From Fallopia convolvulus (Eukaryota > Streptophyta > Magnoliopsida > Caryophyllales > Polygonaceae), in the NCBI GenBank assembly GCA_964016875.1, contig OZ024724.1:13992501-14056500 (forward strand): DNA of 64,000 nt, in the 5' to 3' direction. The translations under genes were made by a program, and so were the position numbers. Shown in pieces: positions 1-10,599 of the stretch. The notes under the pieces were generated by a model, which was not told the DNA's origin, made no database searches, and saw only the letters and a list, made by a program, of their open reading frames with translations. Position 1 is the stretch's first letter. Each line of letters opens with the position of its first letter.

Positions 1-1
1 C

Positions 2-808
2 GACTATGTTTCAAAGTGGGTCGAAGCCATAGCCACAAGAACCAATGATTCACGAGTGGTGGCCAAGTTCATGAAGACCAACATCATTCCTCGCTTTGGT
101 GTCCCCCGAGCTCTTATTAGCGACGGCAGATCTCACTTCATTGAGCGGAGCTTTGAGGCACTTTAGGCCAAGTATGGGATAGCTCACAAGGTGGCAACTC
201 CTTAACATCCTCAAACAAGTGGTCAGGTTGAGATCTCTAACCGGCAAATTAAAAGCATCTTGGAGAAGACGGTTTCCTGCTCAAGGAAGGATTGGGCCTC
301 CAAGTTGGATGATGCACTTTGGGCGTACCGCATCGCCTACAAGACGCCACTCCGCACTACTCCTTACAATCTTGTGTATGGAAAGTCATGTCACTTGCCC
401 ATCTAGCTTGAACACAAAGCTTTATGGGCTCTCAAGGAGCTCAACATGGACCTTGACGCAGCCGGAGCAAAGCGATTCATGGACTTGCAAGATTTAGAGG
501 AGTTAAGGCTAAAGGCGTATGAGAATGCCAAGATTTACAAAGAGAGAACCAAAAAGTGGCATGACAAGAAGCTTGTCCCGAAAACCTTCAACGTCGGTGA
601 TCAAGTTCTCCTTTTCAACTCTAGACTTCGACTTTTCCCCGGAAAACTACGAACCCGATGGAGTGGACCATTCGTGGTTCACCACATCTACCCACATGGG
701 TCGGTCGACCTAATAGACGAGAATGGAGGGATTTTAAAGGTCAACGGACATCGATTGAAGAAGTACTATGCAAGGGTCGAACCCGATGAGGAAATCCGAG
801 CCACATGA
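2..808 (+). pseudogene. Ty3/gypsy integrase C-terminal part (broken)
   Basis: One frame runs from the window edge to the TGA at 806-808 and reads as the second half of a gypsy integrase. It contains DYVSKWVEA, the second catalytic Asp region ALISDGRSHF (usual form SDGGxHF), the third acidic residue in SGQVEISNR, and a C-terminal DNA-binding part with KWHDKKL, FNVGDQVLLFNSRLRLFPGKL and VNGHRLKKYY. Three in-frame stops interrupt it: TAG at 164-166, TAA at 203-205 (where the family has Tyr in TPYHPQT) and TAG at 404-406 (where LPxELEHK has Glu). Each fits a single-base change, so this is point-mutation decay. It would insert retrotransposon cDNA if intact. The first catalytic Asp and zinc-binding domain lie off the edge. 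Confidence 0.92.
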
Positions 809-2114
809 GCTCTCACATCTTCCGACGAAGCTGAGGTACTTCTCGTCTAGCTAAAGACGTTAAATAAAGCGCTTACAGGAGGCAACCAACTTTTTCTTTT
901 TCTTTTTGTTTTTGGACTTTAAGCTAAGTTTAATTTGTTTTTATTAGTTTAGAGTAGGTAGGATTCTTGTCTTGCATCTCCACTAAAGTTTTGTAGGGAC
1001 CCGAGGCGTCGGAAAAGGAACAAGAGGGTTGGAACACACCACAACGCAAGGGAACAAAGCCCAAGGGAGGTCGGAGACGACCCAAATCCGGTCGATACCG
1101 ACCTCTCAAGCAAATACGGTAAAATTTCAGAAATTCCGAAAATTGCAAGTAAGTCCTTGCACTTTTAACCCTTTTAACCCTATCCCTTCCTTCTTCCTTC
1201 TTCCTTCTTCCACGTCGCCGACCCTCCTTGCCCTCACAACTCTCATTGCCTCTATTGCTCTCAAATCTTCACAAATCCATCACTACTCCTCTCAAATTTA
1301 CCAATATCCATCCTTGTGCTACATAATCCCCCCAATTCCATCACCAAAAACCGAAAGTTCGGACCCTCCCCACACCTCCCGATTTTTGAACCGCTTTAAG
1401 TGCTCGGTTACGACCCCTTTTCTACTTTCATTCATCTAATTTCACTCGTCTTTGGTATGTTCCTCTACTCCTTTGCTCTTAAATTCAAGTTTACTTGATT
1501 AAATTTTGAAGGATTAGTTGAAAATCTAGGTTTTGGGTGTTCTTGACTTAGAATGTGGAATTTTGGGTTGTTTGTATGCTTTAGTGTTTAGATCTACATG
1601 CTATAAGTCGGATTTGTGGTTTGTGAGTGGATTCCTTGCTTGATGCTTAGTTGTTTGGTTGATTTCGAGCATATATGATTTTTCTAGGATTCTTGGTAGT
1701 CATTACGAGGTGTTCATGCCGATTTTCCAAGCATGTTTTTGCCCGGCACGGTCGGTGACGACCCAGATGAGGTCGGTACCGACCCGACAGTGCCGTTGTT
1801 TTGTTCTTTTGCGCGTCCTTGTGCGATAACGAGCCTCCAAGGGTCGGTTCCGACCCCGGTGCCTCGTAATCTTGATGATTGCACGCTTGTTGAGCTAATT
1901 TATCCATGATTTGCGTGACTTAAGCATGAGATTACCCCTCTACTTGCCTATTTTTCATTATTAAGCATGCTTGGTTGAGATCTTTCTAATGAAATTGGAG
2001 CATGTGCTTATTGTAAGTATGGGGTGCTTCTTTGGTGGTGATATATGTGACCTTTGTATCGTTTTTTTCCTTTAAAAGTTTGGAAATTATCTTGGGAGTT
2101 TGAATGTTTTGTAG
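809..2114 (+). other. Non-coding spacer between integrase and accessory ORF
   Basis: About 1.3 kb without a recognisable ORF. It holds a CT-rich stretch around 1180-1215, five copies of the element's palindrome (1069-1082, 1090-1103, 1750-1763, 1771-1784, 1842-1855), and AAGTATGGGGT at 2015-2025, the same word that forms the polypurine tract at 8028-8038. A 3' splice-site-like TTTTGTAG precedes the accessory ORF at about 2108-2115, so the spacer may be an intron or leader for a spliced message. That role is inferred. Confidence 0.5.
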
Positions 2115-2601
2115 GACAATGGCCTCTTCTCCAAGAAGCAAAAGAAAAACAAGCAAAAGGTGGATTATGTGGAGTTTGCTTCCAACGAGCAAAAAGACCG
2201 ATTTGTTGAGATGTGGCACGGAGATGTCAATGTGCGCGCCTATCAGAGAGCCGGTGCTGATAAGATTAGTTTCCATGCGGATCTGCTTGAGGCTTTCTCT
2301 TGGATCGAAGCTCAACACCTCATCTTGCATCCTATTGAGGAACATCACGTGGCTCTCACGTGCGATTTCATGTCTGATTTTACCCTACAAATGGATGACA
2401 CCGACTTCAACAAGTCGATGGTCGGCTTTCAGCTTGGCAATAGGCGCCATGAGATGGACTTCAAAAAGTTCAACAAGCATCTTGGCTTTCGTGCACCGTC
2501 AAGGGTGTACACAACGAAGGACTTCCCCACCAAGGATTTGCGGCACTACATCACCGGTAGGGTTGACTTCCCCACCAACGCCCTTCCCGGTCGGCACATT
2601 G

Positions 2602-3777
2602 CTAGCTGATAAGATTAGACATTGTCAATGCCCTTAATAACCTGTCAAAGCCCTGTGCACACATCTCAGAAAAGAAGAAGTAACACATTGATAAAGCAAT
2701 TAAGCATAATATAACATTCAAAGACCGTTTTAACTTATCAAACATGTGTGCCCAGTTAGCATGAAATGGCAATTGCTCAAATAAATTCAACACAAGTGGT
2801 GGCTTTAGAAAATACTTACAATATGGGTTGAAGTACTTGCAATCACTACCACTTTCTTCAAAGATGAACTCCATGTATTTCTCATCGTCCACCTTGTGTT
2901 GTAGACTTGGCTTCTCATCTTGGAACACCATAAGCTCTTGATGTGAGAAGGTGGGGAAACTGAAGCAACGAGTGTCAAGGCCTAACATAGGGGGCACCAT
3001 GATAGCGGGAGACTTAATAGATGCATCATGTTGATTTTCTCCCTCATGGTTGTGTACTTCATCAGCAAAGAAGTCATCATGATCGGCAAAGTAATCTTCT
3101 TCCAAAACCACAAAACCCTCTAACAATTTACTCCACATGAGTGAAGATGATTCAGGCTCCCTAGGCTCTGTAAGAATCTCCATGCCTGCACAGACTTCTT
3201 TTGGCTCTGTAATGATCTGCTCAACTTGCCTTATAGGTGTGAATTCATGTTGGGCATCAAATTCATCTTCATAACTCACACCAAGTGTAGTAGATTGCTC
3301 CTCAACTTGAATCTGAGTGTCTGGCTCATGATCGTTTGACTCCAATGTGATTTCACCACTCCTTCCACATAACTCGAAAGGACATGAGATTGTGGAATGA
3401 AAACTTGAAGAACATGACTCACAGTGCTCCATGATTATAGCATCCGCCCCTTTGGAGAGATCCCTGATTATATCCTCAAGAGACGTATCAACGGGCTGGG
3501 ATGGTTGTGAAGATGACTCCACCAGAAAGCTTTGATGGCTCATGAAACATAAGAAATCCCAGCATTCCTCAGATCCCATGTATAAAAGCCTCTGATTGCT
3601 CATGTAGTCGGCCAATCCCCTTGTCTCAAATTTCATACCATGGATAACTCCCATGTTTACCTCTCTATCACTGTATCGTATTCCCCAAGCACCAATCTCG
3701 AACACATGGTCTTGAAATCTAGAAAAATAGTCATGGAAGTGTTCATCCTGCAGCTGTCTACATTCAAACAAAGCCAT
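2602..3777 (-). CDS. Gag-like ORF of the nested LTR element (391 aa)
   Basis: Uninterrupted 391-codon ORF starting 87 bp inside the element's primer-binding site, where gag is expected. Residues 119-132 have the spacing C-x2-C-x4-H-x4-C (CESCSSSFHSTISC), the retroviral CCHC zinc knuckle, within a context like the Athila-type CExCxxxHxxxxCP. The rest is acidic, with many Asp/Glu between residues 140 and 310, and a hydrophobic stretch near the C-terminus (about residues 355-375). No protease or RT follows, so the element would depend on others. The last codons and the TAG stop (2602-2604) lie at or inside the host target duplication, so the native C-terminus is probably lost. Gag identity is inferred from position and zinc knuckle. 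Confidence 0.6.
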   Translation of the reverse strand: MALFECRQLQDEHFHDYFSRFQDHVFEIGAWGIRYSDREVNMGVIHGMKFETRGLADYMSNQRLLYMGSEECWDFLCFMSHQSFLVESSSQPSQPVDTSLEDIIRDLSKGADAIIMEHCESCSSSFHSTISCPFELCGRSGEITLESNDHEPDTQIQVEEQSTTLGVSYEDEFDAQHEFTPIRQVEQIITEPKEVCAGMEILTEPREPESSSLMWSKLLEGFVVLEEDYFADHDDFFADEVHNHEGENQHDASIKSPAIMVPPMLGLDTRCFSFPTFSHQELMVFQDEKPSLQHKVDDEKYMEFIFEESGSDCKYFNPYCKYFLKPPLVLNLFEQLPFHANWAHMFDKLKRSLNVILCLIALSMCYFFFSEMCAQGFDRLLRALTMSNLIS

Positions 3778-3863
3778 GAATTAGTAGCACGGTTGTTATG
3801 CACCGTTAGATAGGTTCACAACACCAAGAATAGCACACAAAGTAAAAACACAAATAGCGACGA

Positions 3864-3885
3864 GTCCCCGGAAACGGCGCCAAAT
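3864..3885 (-). promoter_or_regulatory. Primer-binding site of nested element
   Basis: The minus strand reads TTTGGCGCCGTTTCCGGGGA directly after the LTR end CTCATCA. This is the usual Athila/Tat primer-binding site, commonly assigned to tRNA-Asp. It fixes the LTR boundary at 3887 and the element's orientation. Confidence 0.8.
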
Positions 3886-3886
3886 T

Positions 3887-5463
3887 TGATGAGGTATTTT
3901 TCGTGGTCATTTATACCTATCAAAGAAACCTAACTTAACCAACTCAGTAGAGCGGCAAGTAAGGGTCGAGCCCACAGAGACTCTTGTATTTGTGTTATTA
4001 CTTGTATGCCAAGTAACCAAAAGGGGGTTTATTGATTAAAATATCTAAACTACTATGCAAGAATAAAACTAACTATGAATGCAAGGATGATTTAAATATA
4101 TGAGAAACAAACGTGTTCAACTAGTTAAATCCATCATGATATTGATTTGTTGATCATTGATTCTCTTAATTCTCTTCTCACTTGAATAACCTATTGTGGA
4201 TAATGATCCTACTAAGGACTAAAACCCAAACTTCATATTTAGTTGATAGAACTACCAATCTAACAACCCTAATTATCTAATAACCTAGAAGACCTTATAG
4301 ATTCAATTAAATAACAACATGAAGATTCAAGTTATCAATAGAAACAAACACTTAGAGCAACCAGACATCTAAGTGACTTGTGAATTTATTCCCTACTTTA
4401 ATCAACTTGTCCAACCGGTACTAAATTAATTAAAGTATACTCTTGATCAAATTAACTCCAACCGGTAATTAATCAGATTCAGTTATAACTAGAAATTCAA
4501 TTAGATAGCTAATCTAATAAAACCCTAATTTAGATTCAATTAAGCACAGGGAATAAGTTCTATTCAAGTTTGTTGAAAATCAATCGAACCTCACAACTAC
4601 ATACAAATCATGACTTCAATAACTAGTTAAACACAAGGGAAATTAGCAATGCATAATTAAATTAAAATCAAACTTACAAAGGTTCAAAGTTTCTTCCTTG
4701 AGAGAAAATCCTTGCCTCCAAAAGTATGATCCAAAAGTTATGACAATGATTATAGAGAGAAAACTAAAAACAAGGTTTAAATACCCATAAGACATCTCAA
4801 GATAAAATATCCCGAAACTACATTAAACTAGTCGGAAAAGACCTAATAAAGTCCAACCCGAATCCCAAAACACGCGGCCGAACTCTCCTGCAGCAGAACA
4901 AGGTGCGCGGTCTCCTTCTTGGGTGACACGGCCGCGTCATCTCATGTTATGCCCGCGGTACTTCTCGGTTCAGCATTTCATGCGACACTTTAGAGGCTGT
5001 TTTCACCCCCTTCGAGTTGGAATTTGGACTCGGAGTAAAAATATGAATTGTAGCTCTTCGAGTTAGCTTTCCAGTGAAAGCAAATTCAGCTTCATCCGAG
5101 AACTATAGCTCCCAAACCATGCATTGCAAGATAGAGGTGTCAAAACAAGACCTTCAATGCATAGCCCGGGTTTAAGCGTTTTTATCCTTCAAGCTCTTGG
5201 GTCTTGGTTCTTCCAATCTTCACTTGCATCACTCTAAGCTTCCTCAAACTCCACCGTAGTCCTCTAATATCCGTCCCGTCCATGCTTGTTTACCTACCCG
5301 TCCATGCTTGTTTACCTAAAGATTTGCAAAACCGAACAAAACAAGCGCAAAACCCGAATTTCCTAGAAAACCTAAAAACCTAAGAACTAGACTAAACTAA
5401 GCTAAAACCATAAAAAATAAACATAAATATGCATCCTAAGCTACACCTATATGCAAGCTATCA
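3887..5463 (-). repeat. 5' LTR of nested Athila/Tat-like element
   Basis: About 1577 bp. On the minus strand it starts TGATAGCTTGCATATAGGTG and ends ATACCTCATCA. The same start and end words occur at 11913 and 13422, so it belongs to the same family as the second element. It contains a short GC-rich block around 4870-4965 with several GCGCGG/CCGCGG words that has a counterpart at about 12360-12425. Confidence 0.85.
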
Positions 5464-6040
5464 CTAGCCTGGTTTTCAGGATCATCCTACGCATCCTCGG
5501 CTCCACAATTTGGCCAAGGTACGAGCTCTCGCGCCCCCACAAGCAAGAGCTTGCATGCCTAGCCACGATGCTCTTTGAGACGCCCAAGCAAAAGAATTTG
5601 GGGTTCGAGTTTGCCACCGCATTTGTTAGCCATCGTGCCCAACACAACCACAATAGCACCTACTTTGGTTGGCTTGTGGTTATCCTTGCCAAGTCCTTAA
5701 AGATCAAACTTTCCGCCTATTCTTCCAAGAGGGTCATTACTATGGATGTGAAGTACTACACAAATGCTAAGGTTGTCTACTAAACAACCACCGACTTCAT
5801 CAACAAGTTCAAAATTGATGAGAACACGACACATGAAGTGGTGCCCACCAAGGAGAATCTTGAGCTCTTCTACTGCCCAAATTGGTATGATGCATGGGCT
5901 CCTACACCTTACCCTTTGGTACCCAATGTTCGCATTCATGAGAGGATTCGACGTCAGCCCAGCCGGTACCGGAGAGACGAGCCTAACCCACCTCCGAGAG
6001 AACATGTCTTCGAATGGGAAGCACCAAGAGGCTAGCCCAG

Positions 6041-6145
6041 GGGGGTCGGGGACGACCCAACAAGGGTTGATTAAGACCCAACAAGGGTCGGTTACGACCC
6101 AGCAAAGGTCGGTGCCGACCATCAATAGCGCGGTGCCGACCCTAT
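6041..6145 (+). repeat. Five 21-bp in-frame repeats built on the element's palindrome
   Basis: Five consecutive 21-bp units, each holding a version of GGTCGGTnnCGACC followed by a short CAACAA-like linker. The unit is a multiple of three and lies in the accessory-ORF frame, giving repeated VGxDPxx peptides. Units two and five are the most eroded, and two units carry stop codons. A palindrome elsewhere found in non-coding DNA is thus amplified inside coding sequence. Confidence 0.8.
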
Positions 6146-6443
6146 GGAATTCACCATGGGGCCGCAGACGGAAATGTTCCCCTACTACTCCCACCCATAT
6201 GGCTTTGATGGGTACGGTGGATCTCACTTTCAAGGCCAAGGCACATATCACACAGGGTCGAGCTCAGGTGGCAACCCCGACATCTCCCTTCTATCCGCTA
6301 AGATGGACTCCCTCATGCTTCACCAACACCAACTCTATGGGGCGCTTAACTATCACCATAGACAATTTGTTGATCACCAAAAAGAGCTTCAAGACTTCCG
6401 TATTGAGTATTATGAGGACCACAAGAAAGATGTCGAGAGGTGA

Positions 6444-8042
6444 AATGCTCAAGTGGAATACAACAATTGGTTGGCACAACAACTCTTCCCCGCTCCACCT
6501 TCAACTCCTAACCCTCCTCAAGAGTGATTATCCTCCTTTTCCAATGCTTCGAGGTGTCCAAGTTAGTTTCTCTTTCATTTCTGTTTACTTTTCTAATCAA
6601 TGGGGACATTGATGTTATAAGTATGGGGTGGTTTGGGAAATTAGTTGTTTGAGTCTTGTGTTTGTTTGTGTTATGTCTAGTTTTGCTTGAGTCTTTTTCT
6701 TTTTGATTTTAGATGGATAAATGCCCTTTTCTTAGATGTCCTAGGATGGAAATTGCTTGCATCATCATGTAAATCCTATAGCATGCTTTATAAGAATTGC
6801 CTAAACCATGATCTTGCTTTTTGAATGTTGAGCTTATAATGGATATTGAGCATGCATATTTCTAAGTGAAAGCAATCCAACAAATTGAACCTAAGTGAGA
6901 TACTTTTTGCCTATAAAGGATATATGTCTTATTCCTTTCTCTTTCATGTGTTATTTACTCTTCCAAATGCAATTTCCACTTGACAATGGCATGGTTATTT
7001 TAAACTTGAAACCAATGGAGATTTACTCATTACTTGATTGAATCAAATGATTTTGAACTTATTTTTATAAGCCTATTATATTCCTTTTTCTACCTATACA
7101 TGATCCCTCTATTTGTAGCCCCTTGTTTTGAGCTTAAAGCATATTTCTAGCTCCACAGAAAAATTCCCTAGCCATGATAAGCTTGACCCTTTGATCCGGG
7201 AATTCGGACTTAGAATGAATTATTGAAGGTTGTTGTGGATTGATTGGGTGGAAATAAAGTTATTGTGGAAGGTAGAGAATGAGTGTTGTCTTTAGAAAAT
7301 TAAGGTATGAAGTGTTTTGGGCTCGAAAATGCACAATGTAGCTCGGCACCGACCCACAAAGGGTCGGTACCGACCCCCCCCCCCCCCCCCTAAAAAAAAA
7401 GAAAAAAAAGAAAGAAAAAAATCAATATAGAAAAGCTTGAATCATGTAATAAGTGCAAGAGTCCGGAGCATTCTAAGTAAGAAAAGAAGAAAGACAATGA
7501 TAATAGGTGAAGAGGGAGGTGCATTGAAAAGTTTGAAGTGTTTGGTAAATGTAAGAAGAAGTGTGTTGGTGTAGAGTTGTATAGTCTAGGAGTCTTGGTT
7601 CCCGGATTAGTTAGCACCACAAGGAAAAAATATTTCCATGCCCTTTGAATTACCAAGCCCCATTACCACCCGGCCAAATGAAGCTTCTTTGAAGTTTTCA
7701 ATCAGCCCCCCAAGTTCATTTGATGATTTGACTTGTTTTTATTTCTTCAGTAGAGAGTTTTTGATATAAGTTCCATTGACTATGAGGTTTTGCATTTGGA
7801 ATTTGAGTCAAGTGATTATTGATATACCCTAAACACTTTAAGAGTTGAGTGAGACACATTCCTTGGTGAGGTTGGATTGTGATTGCTTAGAATGTTCATG
7901 TGTGCTATGATGTGAAAGTTGTTTGCTCATTATTCTACTTGTTCTTCTTTTTCCTAAAAGGTGATTCTTGAGCTTTGATATTTGGTATTGATGCATGTTA
8001 AGTGATTGCTTGAGGACAAGCAAGTCTAAGTATGGGGTATTT
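6444..8042 (+). other. 3' untranslated region and polypurine tract of outer element
   Basis: No coding signal. A second AAGTATGGGGT lies at 6619-6629. Two palindrome copies (7341-7354, 7362-7375) are followed directly by a 17-C run (7374-7390) and an A-rich tract. The block at about 7560-7680 (TCCCGGATT, TTAGCACCAC, CCCCATTA) resembles 11480-11570 of the second element. The region ends in GAGGACAAGCAAGTCTAAG and TATGGGGT, the polypurine tract, immediately before the LTR. Confidence 0.7.
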
Positions 8043-9531
8043 TGATGTCACACTTTTTAGTTGGTTTTTGTGGGTAGCTTTCAAGCTAGGTTGAGTTTTT
8101 TTTAGGTCTATTGTGTTGTTTTGCATATAATTCCGACCCTCTTTCGAGAGTTGGAGTCATTTGTGCTTGTTTGTTGTTTTTGTAGGTATTTGAAGCGTTG
8201 AGGAGGAGATATCCCGGTTTTTCAAGCTTTCTAGGAGGTAGTGTTGGAGTGGTCTTGTGGCGGTGTTGGCTAGAGGGCGAGAGTCGTTGTCTTTGGAGAT
8301 TTGATGAGTTTCAAGATGAAGTTTGCAAGATGAAGATGTCTTAGAAGGAGCTTAAAGAAGTCTAAGAAGACCAAGGACGTTTAAGGAAGAAACATTGAAG
8401 AAGAACCGAGCTTTGGGACAAGTTTCGAGCAAAGAAATGAAGAGATCATGAGCTGGATGAGGTCGGTACCGAGCACCCTCCGTGCCTTGCGGAAAAGGCT
8501 TGCGCCTTAAGTTAGGTTTTAGTAAATGTTTTATTTATGGGTCTTTTTAAGATAAGATTTAGTTTCCTTATCAGAACATTCCTACTACTATATAAGGGCT
8601 TTTTAGGTTGTTTTCTAAGGGGGGCCGTTTTTTGGAGAGCACGAGAAGAGACAAACGAGTTTGCTAGTTGTTTTTAGGGTTAACTCTTATTCCAAGCTCT
8701 TGGACAATTTTAAAAGAGCTTTGGAAGATTGCTTTAAGATTTGTAAGTTTGTTCTTTCAATTAAAGTTTTCTTTGTTTTGATTCATGTCCTCTCTTTTAT
8801 CTTTGATTGTTAATTGCATGATGACTAGTGAGTAGTCTACTTTTCTAGGGTTGGGATGAAACACGACAAGTTGTGCATGATTAAAGCATGAATCTTTGAT
8901 TTAAAAACCACTCCTTTAATATCTATATTTATACTTCTAGTTTGTTCTTAATTACTAGATGAAAGTTGAGGTATGTTCGTCTTCATGATTGAGTTGAAAG
9001 ATTAAATTGTGAATTTGAATAATATTTGGGTTGAAGCGAAAGTTAAAGCCTTTAGATAACAAGTAGGATTACAAGTTTCTATCTTTATGAAAGTTGAGAT
9101 ATGTGCTTGTTTATTCGTGGTGAAAGTCATTCATGAGATTATTGTTGGTTGATCTTTGATTCATGTTTACATGCAAAGCTTGATTGTGGTGGATCCTTTT
9201 CTCTAGATTTCTTTTACATTGATTTTTCAAAGTTTTATCGCTACTCGGAGAGGTCGTCACCGATCACCCTTGAGGTCGGTACTGAGCATTCAATTTTTCT
9301 TGTTTCTCTCTGCGTCGTGGTCAAATTTTAGGTCGTTACCAACCCAGTTGGGGTCGGTGCTGAGCATCTACTGCGTGTGTTTGGTTTTGTCTTGTTTTAT
9401 TTTTGTTAGGATTAATTGCAAGACTTAGATACTTCTAATTCCGGTGGACGAACCTGACCTCCCTGTACTCAGCGGGGTCTTGATCTATAAATTTATTTGC
9501 TTGTTAGGATCAAGGTAAAACCCTTACAACA
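8043..9531 (+). repeat. 3' LTR of outer Athila/Tat-like element
   Basis: Starts TGATGTCACAC right after the polypurine tract and most likely ends TTACAACA at 9531, giving about 1489 bp with TG...CA ends. A possible TATA box, CTATATAAGG, lies at about 8588-8597. It holds several degenerate copies of the family palindrome (8461-8474, 9252-9265, 9274-9287, 9331-9344, 9352-9365). The right boundary is inferred, as the 5' LTR is not in the window. Confidence 0.7.
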
Positions 9532-9949
9532 GTACTACCCCTTGTTTGTTTGTATTTTTAATTATTTTTAATATATTTCACCCCACAAATAAAATTAACA
9601 ATAAATAAAACCTAAATCTATATTTAACACCCCATTTTTATTTTATTTATATTATTTTTTCTCTTTCTTATATGCGAATGATTATTTGGATCATGATTTT
9701 TAGGTGAAATTTACCAACTGAATAAATTATTTGGAACTTAAATACAAAAAACAATAAAAAATATGAATATTCGGATATCCGCCACAAATATCCGATCCGA
9801 TCCGAGCTATACGGATCGGATATCCGAGTATACCCGAATCGGATACGGATATGGTTTTAGAGAAAATTTTATTGCGGATATCCGATCCGATTAGCCGGAT
9901 CGGATCGGATATCCGGTTATGAACACCCCTAATACTAACCCCCTCTTTA
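9532..9949. other. AT-rich spacer with a GGATATCCG-rich element end
   Basis: 9532-9760 is AT-rich with nothing recognisable. From about 9768 to 9935 the sequence is packed with ATATCCG/CGGAT words in both orientations and ends GGTTATGAACACCCCT. In the other direction this is AGGGGTGTTCATAACC, a form common at the ends of plant hAT-like or other non-autonomous elements. The second end was not found. Confidence 0.35.
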
Positions 9950-10403
9950 CCCATGCCCAAATCGGATCGATCGAAGACGGTCAAACGCATCCTGGTTGAC
10001 ACCAGGGCCTCCATGCATGGTCATCACATACTATGACGCATTTGCGTAGTTGAGCATCTCCCTCAAATGTTTCATACCGTTAGGAGGAAGCCGACATCCT
10101 TTTCAAGGGACGAGTTCATTATTGCGAGAATCATCAATCTTCAGATGACTCTCGAGTCAAGTTGGATTAGTTAGACTGAGGTTATTGAATAGGTTTCCCT
10201 CCGTATATAACACAACCATTGGCCGGGTCTCGCTAATGAAATTTCAAGCGGTAGTGTCCATCTACCACCTTAAAATGAAGTTCTCAATGAAGGGAAGAGT
10301 AAGAAAATTTAGGGGGCAACAAGAGAAAGGTTGTGCCTACGATGTAACAATGGTGAAACAAACGAACTCAACACTCACCGAAGTAAAGGGTACTCCCGAA
10401 TGA
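9950..10403 (+). pseudogene. Ty3/gypsy aspartic-protease region relic
   Basis: The upstream frame has RSKTVKRILVDTRAS, matching the retropepsin active site (VDTGSS in the family; here the Gly is changed to Arg). About 200 bp later, YNTTIGRVSLMKFQAVVSIY and HLKMKF match the conserved YNxIxGRxxLxxxxAVxSxxHLxxKF region downstream of gypsy protease. Frame changes and a stop lie between them. No LTR could be linked to this piece, so it is a fragment of an older gypsy element, not of the outer Athila-like one. Confidence 0.7.
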
Positions 10404-10599
10404 ACTCGGGCTGGCAGTGGCAATAAAATCAAATCTCTCGCAACTCAAGAGACACTCCACGTAAGGCCTAGTAAATTTTCAAATTCACACCTACTGTTGA
10501 GTATATAAGAAAGGTGACGACTCATTTTCTGTAACTACTTTGAGTAAAAAATATAGATAAACAAACCATCCCGAGTTTCCCACTAAGGATGAACCTATC
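10404..10599. other. Short spacer, nothing recognised
   Basis: Non-coding sequence between the protease relic and the first repeat unit. No ORF, inverted repeat or LTR end was seen. Confidence 0.4.

Larger units (their letters stand above)
2607..5463 (-). mobile_element. Nested Athila/Tat-like element lacking its 3' LTR
   Basis: Inserted in the accessory ORF of the outer element. The 5-bp target duplication CTAGC is at 2602-2606 and 5464-5468. On the minus strand the order is 5' LTR (5463-3887), primer-binding site (3885-3864), gag-like ORF (3777-2602), then host DNA. The 3' LTR is missing. The left edge still begins TGAT, the first four bases of the lost LTR end, so the deletion probably used that microhomology. 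Removing insert and one CTAGC restores the host frame. The LTR matches those at 10822 and 11913. Confidence 0.85.
2115..6443 (+). pseudogene. Athila ORF1-like accessory protein, split by an insertion
   Basis: The ORF runs to 2606, is interrupted by the LTR element at 2607-5463 plus a duplicated CTAGC, and resumes in the same frame at 5469. The segment starting LVFRIILRILGSTIWPR, followed by about 40 residues ending NLGFEFATAF, resembles the conserved block of the Athila ORF1/plant transposon protein families (PF03078/PF20167, from memory). The position after integrase is the env-like position of Athila elements. In-frame stops occur at 5781-5783 and 6033-6035 and within the 21-bp repeats; the same frame continues to 6443 with a Gln/His-rich tail. 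A frame change near 2104-2160 clouds the start. The function of this family is unknown; membership is moderately sure, activity is excluded. Confidence 0.7.
1..9531 (+). mobile_element. Athila/Tat-like Ty3/gypsy retrotransposon, 3' half
   Basis: A plus-strand element entering from the left edge of the window. The visible order is integrase, a long non-coding spacer, an Athila-type accessory ORF, an untranslated 3' region, a polypurine tract (about 8011-8042) and a 3' LTR (8043-9531). The 5' LTR, gag, protease and RT lie outside the window, so no target duplication can be checked. Integrase and accessory ORF both carry stops, so the copy is dead. A 2.86-kb LTR element is nested at 2607-5463. 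A family-specific palindrome close to GGTCGGTACCGACC recurs in the spacer, the accessory ORF, the 3' region and the LTR, which argues that these parts belong to one element. Confidence 0.85.

Noticed and set aside
2104..2637. 177-codon plus-strand ORF at the start of the accessory gene
   Set aside because: Frame shadow: the Athila-like protein reads in the other frame (through 2160-2606), and this ORF runs into the nested element.
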